Origin: CANLWN01 sp039815505
GTDB lineage: Bacteria > Bacteroidota > Bacteroidia > Flavobacteriales > Flavobacteriaceae
Direction: 5' to 3'
Assembly (NCBI GenBank): GCA_039815505.1
Contig: JBCBZE010000036.1
Span: 1-16,905 of the forward strand
DNA: 16,905 nt
Shown here: piece after piece, positions 13,719 through 16,905 of the stretch
Layout: the number at the start of each line of letters is the position of its first letter
Position numbering within the stretch: the first letter of the stretch is position 1
The notes under the pieces: generated by a model
Database searches by the model: none
What the model was told of the DNA's origin: nothing
The model's input: the letters and a program-made list of their open reading frames with translations, nothing else
Made by a program: the position numbers and the translations under genes

Positions 13719-16700
13719 TCATCTATAGACCGTCACATGACCTACAAACTCCCTTGGGTCGTCGGGCCCATTAAGTTTTATAATATACCAATAATCACCG
13801 GTCGGAAGCTGGGAATCATTGTAGGTGCCGTTCCATTCACCCTCACGTATAAATTCTTTTATCTGTCTACCATAACGATCAAAGATAGACACATAGATAT
13901 CAGGGAACCCCTCTGAGTTTTTTATGGCCCAAACGTCATTTTTCCCATCTCCGTTCGGGGTAAAGAAATCCGGAATTTCAATATCTATGAATTGCATTTC
14001 TACCTGGATGGCCTCTACGCAACCTTTACCATCCTCAACGCTTATAGTATATGTGCCATCCCTAACAATATAATAGGACCCGTTGTTATGGGGAATACCA
14101 TCAAAGTAATACGTATAATTACCATCCCCACCAGCAGCTTCCACCAAAATCTGATTAATGTTACCGGGTTTTAGCTCAAGTGTCAAGGGTTGCGGATTAC
14201 GTATCAAAATTCCAGATAATACCTCCACACACCCACCTTCATGTACAATACTGACAATGTGTTCACCGTCCTCTAGGTCTTCAAATAAGCCATTATCCGT
14301 GGCTTCGTCAGTGATTTCCGGATTGTTTGGATCGGCAGCATCCAATATATAAAGGACCTTGTTTGCAATTTCCGAATCATTTAAGTTTATAGTGGTCCTG
14401 CTGATAGCTCTGCCGTCTACACATTCATAAAGGGTTTCATACGTTGCTGTTAGGTCCACACCAATTTTTACTTCATGCTGAATGAATTGTTCACATTCGT
14501 TAGCGTCTTTCACAAAAACAAAGTATGTAGTACCGCCGTCAAGATCTGGTAGTAACAAAGAACCGGGATTTGTTACATTGGTAAATGGCCCGTCCGGACT
14601 TTCCATACTATATCGATACGGCGGAGTACCTCCGGAAAAAGCCAAAGTCATGGATCCATTATCATCGCTTGAGCATACTTCATCTTTAAAGGCTGTAAGT
14701 TCTACGTTGAGTGGTGCTACCGGGCCTTCTATAGTAAATGCTACCTCTTTATCACAGCCGTTGGCATCCTGTACGATAACCGTATAACTACCCATTTCCA
14801 AATCCTGGAATAAATGGTTTTCGGAAGCCTTTTGAGGTTCTGAAGAAATAATATACTGGTAAGGAGGAACACCTCCTTGTACATCTATGGAAATACTACC
14901 GGTTGTCTCACCAAAACATTGAATATCTGTCTTTTTGCTAAACGATGCAATGAGTTCATCCGGTTCCACAATCGAAATAATACCTTGGGTGTCTTCCGAG
15001 GAGACCGAACAATCGGTACCACTCGTGGCAACGATGATGTAATCGCCTTTTCCTAGGTTTTCAAATATCCCCGAATCCTGTGGGGGACCCTGTGGAGTGC
15101 CATCCTTTAGTATTTGATACTGATATCCCCCAAGACCTCCACTGGCTTGGGCCACCAATACGGCATCGCTTTCATTATGGCAGTTTATAGTAGTATTGGA
15201 AGTATCCACGATAATCTCAAAAGACTCCACTTTTTGTATGGTGCGGATGACGGGAATAGGTGAAACACATAAGAATGTTTTATCTCTTGCAGTAAATTCG
15301 TAGGTGCCCGATCCAAGTGTATAAACAATGTCATCGCTCCATCCGCTTGGTGTTCCTCTATTCTGATTTTCGTCGATAGGAACATATTGATATTCAAAGT
15401 TACCGGACCCCCCTGTGGCGCTAACTGTTATCCCCCCGTCCGTCATACAGGTAGGCTCATGACTAATAATGGCATCTATTTCTATTTCATCAGGGTAATC
15501 TATGCGAACGGAAGGTGTTGTAACACCAACACATCCAAGATTGTCCGTCACCACCACTTCGTATTCCCCTTTCGGAAGTCCTAAAAATGAATTAGTGGAC
15601 TGTGGTGCACTTTCAATACCGGAATCCAGGTTCCTTAGAACATATTGATAGTACGTAGGCCCTTGTCCCCCAGTAGCAGTTACCTCAATACTCGCATCTG
15701 GAATTCCGAAGCAAGAGGGTTGCACCACTGTTGGAGCCCCGACGGTAATGGGGTCTATGGGCGCTACAGGCGTTAGTATCTTAATAACATCCTCGCAACC
15801 TCGTGCATCCTTGAGTGTTACCCTATAGTCTAAACCGGACTGTAATGCCCCGAAAACGGTGTTGGAATCAAAGTCTTGGATAACGATATTATTGGTAGCA
15901 TCCTCCAGTTTTAGTAGATAACCTCCCCATCCACCGATAGGTGTTACCGTAATTTCGGCATCGTTACCAGGATTACAGCTCAAGGGTTTTGTAAGTTGAT
16001 CGGTGAAATCCAATGGAAATACAGGGGATTGGATGGTAATGTTTTCGGACGTTACCGCACATTTGGAAGTTTCATCCCTTATCACTGCATAATAGGTGCC
16101 GGGAGGGAGGTTCTCAACAGGAACTGCTGTGGTTCCCGTGCGGATTGATGGCTCTGACCTAAAAGGGACGGTGGTATCTGTAATATTGAATATTTCATAA
16201 TTGAATCCAGTTGTAAAACCAATCACTTCAAAACTAAATGCACCGTTATCGGCTCCAACGCAACTTATGTCGTTTATTTTGGTAACCGCATTGATTTCGA
16301 TAATATTAAAATTGGCAATTTCGTAGTTTACCCTTGAGGTGCATCCGGTATCCGTATCGGTAAGTTCGTAGATATAGTTGCCCGGATTCCCCGCAGGAAT
16401 GGTAATAATTCCTTGACCTGTCGCGTTGATGAGGTTTCCTGAGGGAAGTTCCCTAACTACATAATTAGCTATTCCAGACCCATTGTTTCCGACTACCTCT
16501 ATTATTGCGTCATCTTCGCAGTTCATTTGCTGGGTCTCCACAATGGTAGCGAGTACTTTTTCCGATGCAGGAACGTTAATAGTGGTTTGATCGGTACAAT
16601 TGTTTGCATCTATAACATCTATGGTCACAGTTTGGTCCACATTGGTAAATGGAAGCTCAAATGTGTCATTTGTGGTGAAACTACCACCGTTAAAACTATA

Positions 16701-16905
16701 GTTATAAGGCCCTGTCCCTGTTGGAGTACCTCCAAGGTCCAGAATGGACGCCGTAATAGAGGCCGTCCCTGGATTGTTTTCCAAGGTGCATGTAAAGTCG
16801 GAAATAGTAGGTGTGGACAGCAGTAGCTGGCTAGGTTCCGATATAATGATATCCGGTAAGGTCTGTATACAGTTCTTGGACGATCGTATTTGCACGGAAT
16901 AATTA
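13719..16905 (-). CDS. SprB-repeat adhesin with T9SS type B C-terminal sorting domain (N-terminus beyond window)
   Basis: At least 1061 codons of a larger gene; the frame is open through the right edge. A GTG at 16895 lies inside a repeat unit and is not a credible start. Nearly all of the visible part is a chain of Ig-like SprB-type units of about 80-95 residues, each with G-G-x-x-x-Y-x-Y near the middle and G-x-Y-x-V-x-x-x-D-x-x-x-C near the end. The last 88 residues (13719-13985) form the gliding-motility-associated C-terminal domain: F-F-T-P-N-G-D-G-K-N-D-V-W, I-F-D-R-Y-G-R-Q-I and L-P-T-G-D-Y-W-Y. Proteins with this type B signal are exported by the type IX system and fixed to the cell surface, often through a PorP/SprF-like partner. 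No such partner lies downstream here; the upstream side is not visible. A surface adhesin, perhaps for gliding, is the likely role. Confidence 0.9.
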   Translation of the reverse strand, partial: NYSVQIRSSKNCIQTLPDIIISEPSQLLLSTPTISDFTCTLENNPGTASITASILDLGGTPTGTGPYNYSFNGGSFTTNDTFELPFTNVDQTVTIDVIDANNCTDQTTINVPASEKVLATIVETQQMNCEDDAIIEVVGNNGSGIANYVVRELPSGNLINATGQGIITIPAGNPGNYIYELTDTDTGCTSRVNYEIANFNIIEINAVTKINDISCVGADNGAFSFEVIGFTTGFNYEIFNITDTTVPFRSEPSIRTGTTAVPVENLPPGTYYAVIRDETSKCAVTSENITIQSPVFPLDFTDQLTKPLSCNPGNDAEITVTPIGGWGGYLLKLEDATNNIVIQDFDSNTVFGALQSGLDYRVTLKDARGCEDVIKILTPVAPIDPITVGAPTVVQPSCFGIPDASIEVTATGGQGPTYYQYVLRNLDSGIESAPQSTNSFLGLPKGEYEVVVTDNLGCVGVTTPSVRIDYPDEIEIDAIISHEPTCMTDGGITVSATGGSGNFEYQYVPIDENQNRGTPSGWSDDIVYTLGSGTYEFTARDKTFLCVSPIPVIRTIQKVESFEIIVDTSNTTINCHNESDAVLVAQASGGLGGYQYQILKDGTPQGPPQDSGIFENLGKGDYIIVATSGTDCSVSSEDTQGIISIVEPDELIASFSKKTDIQCFGETTGSISIDVQGGVPPYQYIISSEPQKASENHLFQDLEMGSYTVIVQDANGCDKEVAFTIEGPVAPLNVELTAFKDEVCSSDDNGSMTLAFSGGTPPYRYSMESPDGPFTNVTNPGSLLLPDLDGGTTYFVFVKDANECEQFIQHEVKIGVDLTATYETLYECVDGRAISRTTINLNDSEIANKVLYILDAADPNNPEITDEATDNGLFEDLEDGEHIVSIVHEGGCVEVLSGILIRNPQPLTLELKPGNINQILVEAAGGDGNYTYYFDGIPHNNGSYYIVRDGTYTISVEDGKGCVEAIQVEMQFIDIEIPDFFTPNGDGKNDVWAIKNSEGFPDIYVSIFDRYGRQIKEFIREGEWNGTYNDSQLPTGDYWYIIKLNGPDDPREFVGHVTVYR
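13986..16905 (-). repeat. Protein-level SprB-type repeats, eleven units plus one partial
   Basis: Counting residues from the GTG codon at 16895, units begin near cysteines 36, 126, 212, 307, 395, 483, 572, 660, 741 and 825, and an eleventh fills about 905-968. A twelfth is cut by the window edge. The first ten units have one opening and one closing cysteine, 54-67 residues apart. The units are well diverged and no long exact DNA repeats were noticed, so the array seems old rather than freshly expanded. Confidence 0.75.

Noticed and set aside
16893..16895. GTG as the start of the large adhesin
   Set aside because: The frame stays open to the window edge and the residues before and after it belong to one SprB-type unit, so the real start is outside.

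Overview
The window looks like chromosomal DNA of a gliding-type Bacteroidota, most likely the family Flavobacteriaceae. The evidence is a SprB-repeat surface protein ending in a type IX secretion (T9SS) type B sorting domain, a TonB-dependent receptor paired with a small outer-membrane barrel, a Bacteroidota-style Ig-like lipoprotein, moderately AT-rich DNA, start codons without Shine-Dalgarno sequences, and a few promoter-like TAnnTTTG boxes. The genus cannot be fixed from the sequence.

Layout, left to right: a truncated exported DinB-fold protein (minus); a CatA-like acetyltransferase (minus); katG catalase-peroxidase and a small ankyrin-repeat gene (plus) separated by a strong hairpin terminator; a SemiSWEET sugar transporter (minus); a nitrilase-family omega-amidase (plus) whose 3' end overlaps an Ig-like lipoprotein (minus); comF (minus, TTG start); a divergent membrane-anchored coiled-coil protein and glyS (plus); a TonB-dependent receptor with its upstream DUF3575-like barrel protein (minus), whose last stop codon is interleaved with that of glyS; xth exonuclease III (plus); a bidirectional terminator; and the 3' part of a very large SprB-repeat adhesin (minus) that runs off the right edge.

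Functional groupings that can be argued: katG plus the ankyrin gene form a peroxide-defence pair; the barrel protein plus the TonB receptor form an outer-membrane import unit; the rest are housekeeping or envelope genes (GlyRS, ComF, ExoIII, omega-amidase, lipoprotein). Coding density is high. No intergenic gap exceeds about 205 bases, and no tRNA, rRNA, CRISPR array, insertion sequence or phage gene was seen.

I found no convincing new multi-gene system. The best leads are the katG-hairpin-ankyrin arrangement, a GlyRS whose zinc-site cysteines are mostly replaced, the CatA-like enzyme with a changed acceptor pocket, the uncharacterised coiled-coil envelope protein, and the strict cysteine pairing in the adhesin repeats. 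Comparisons with reference proteins are from memory and were not computed.
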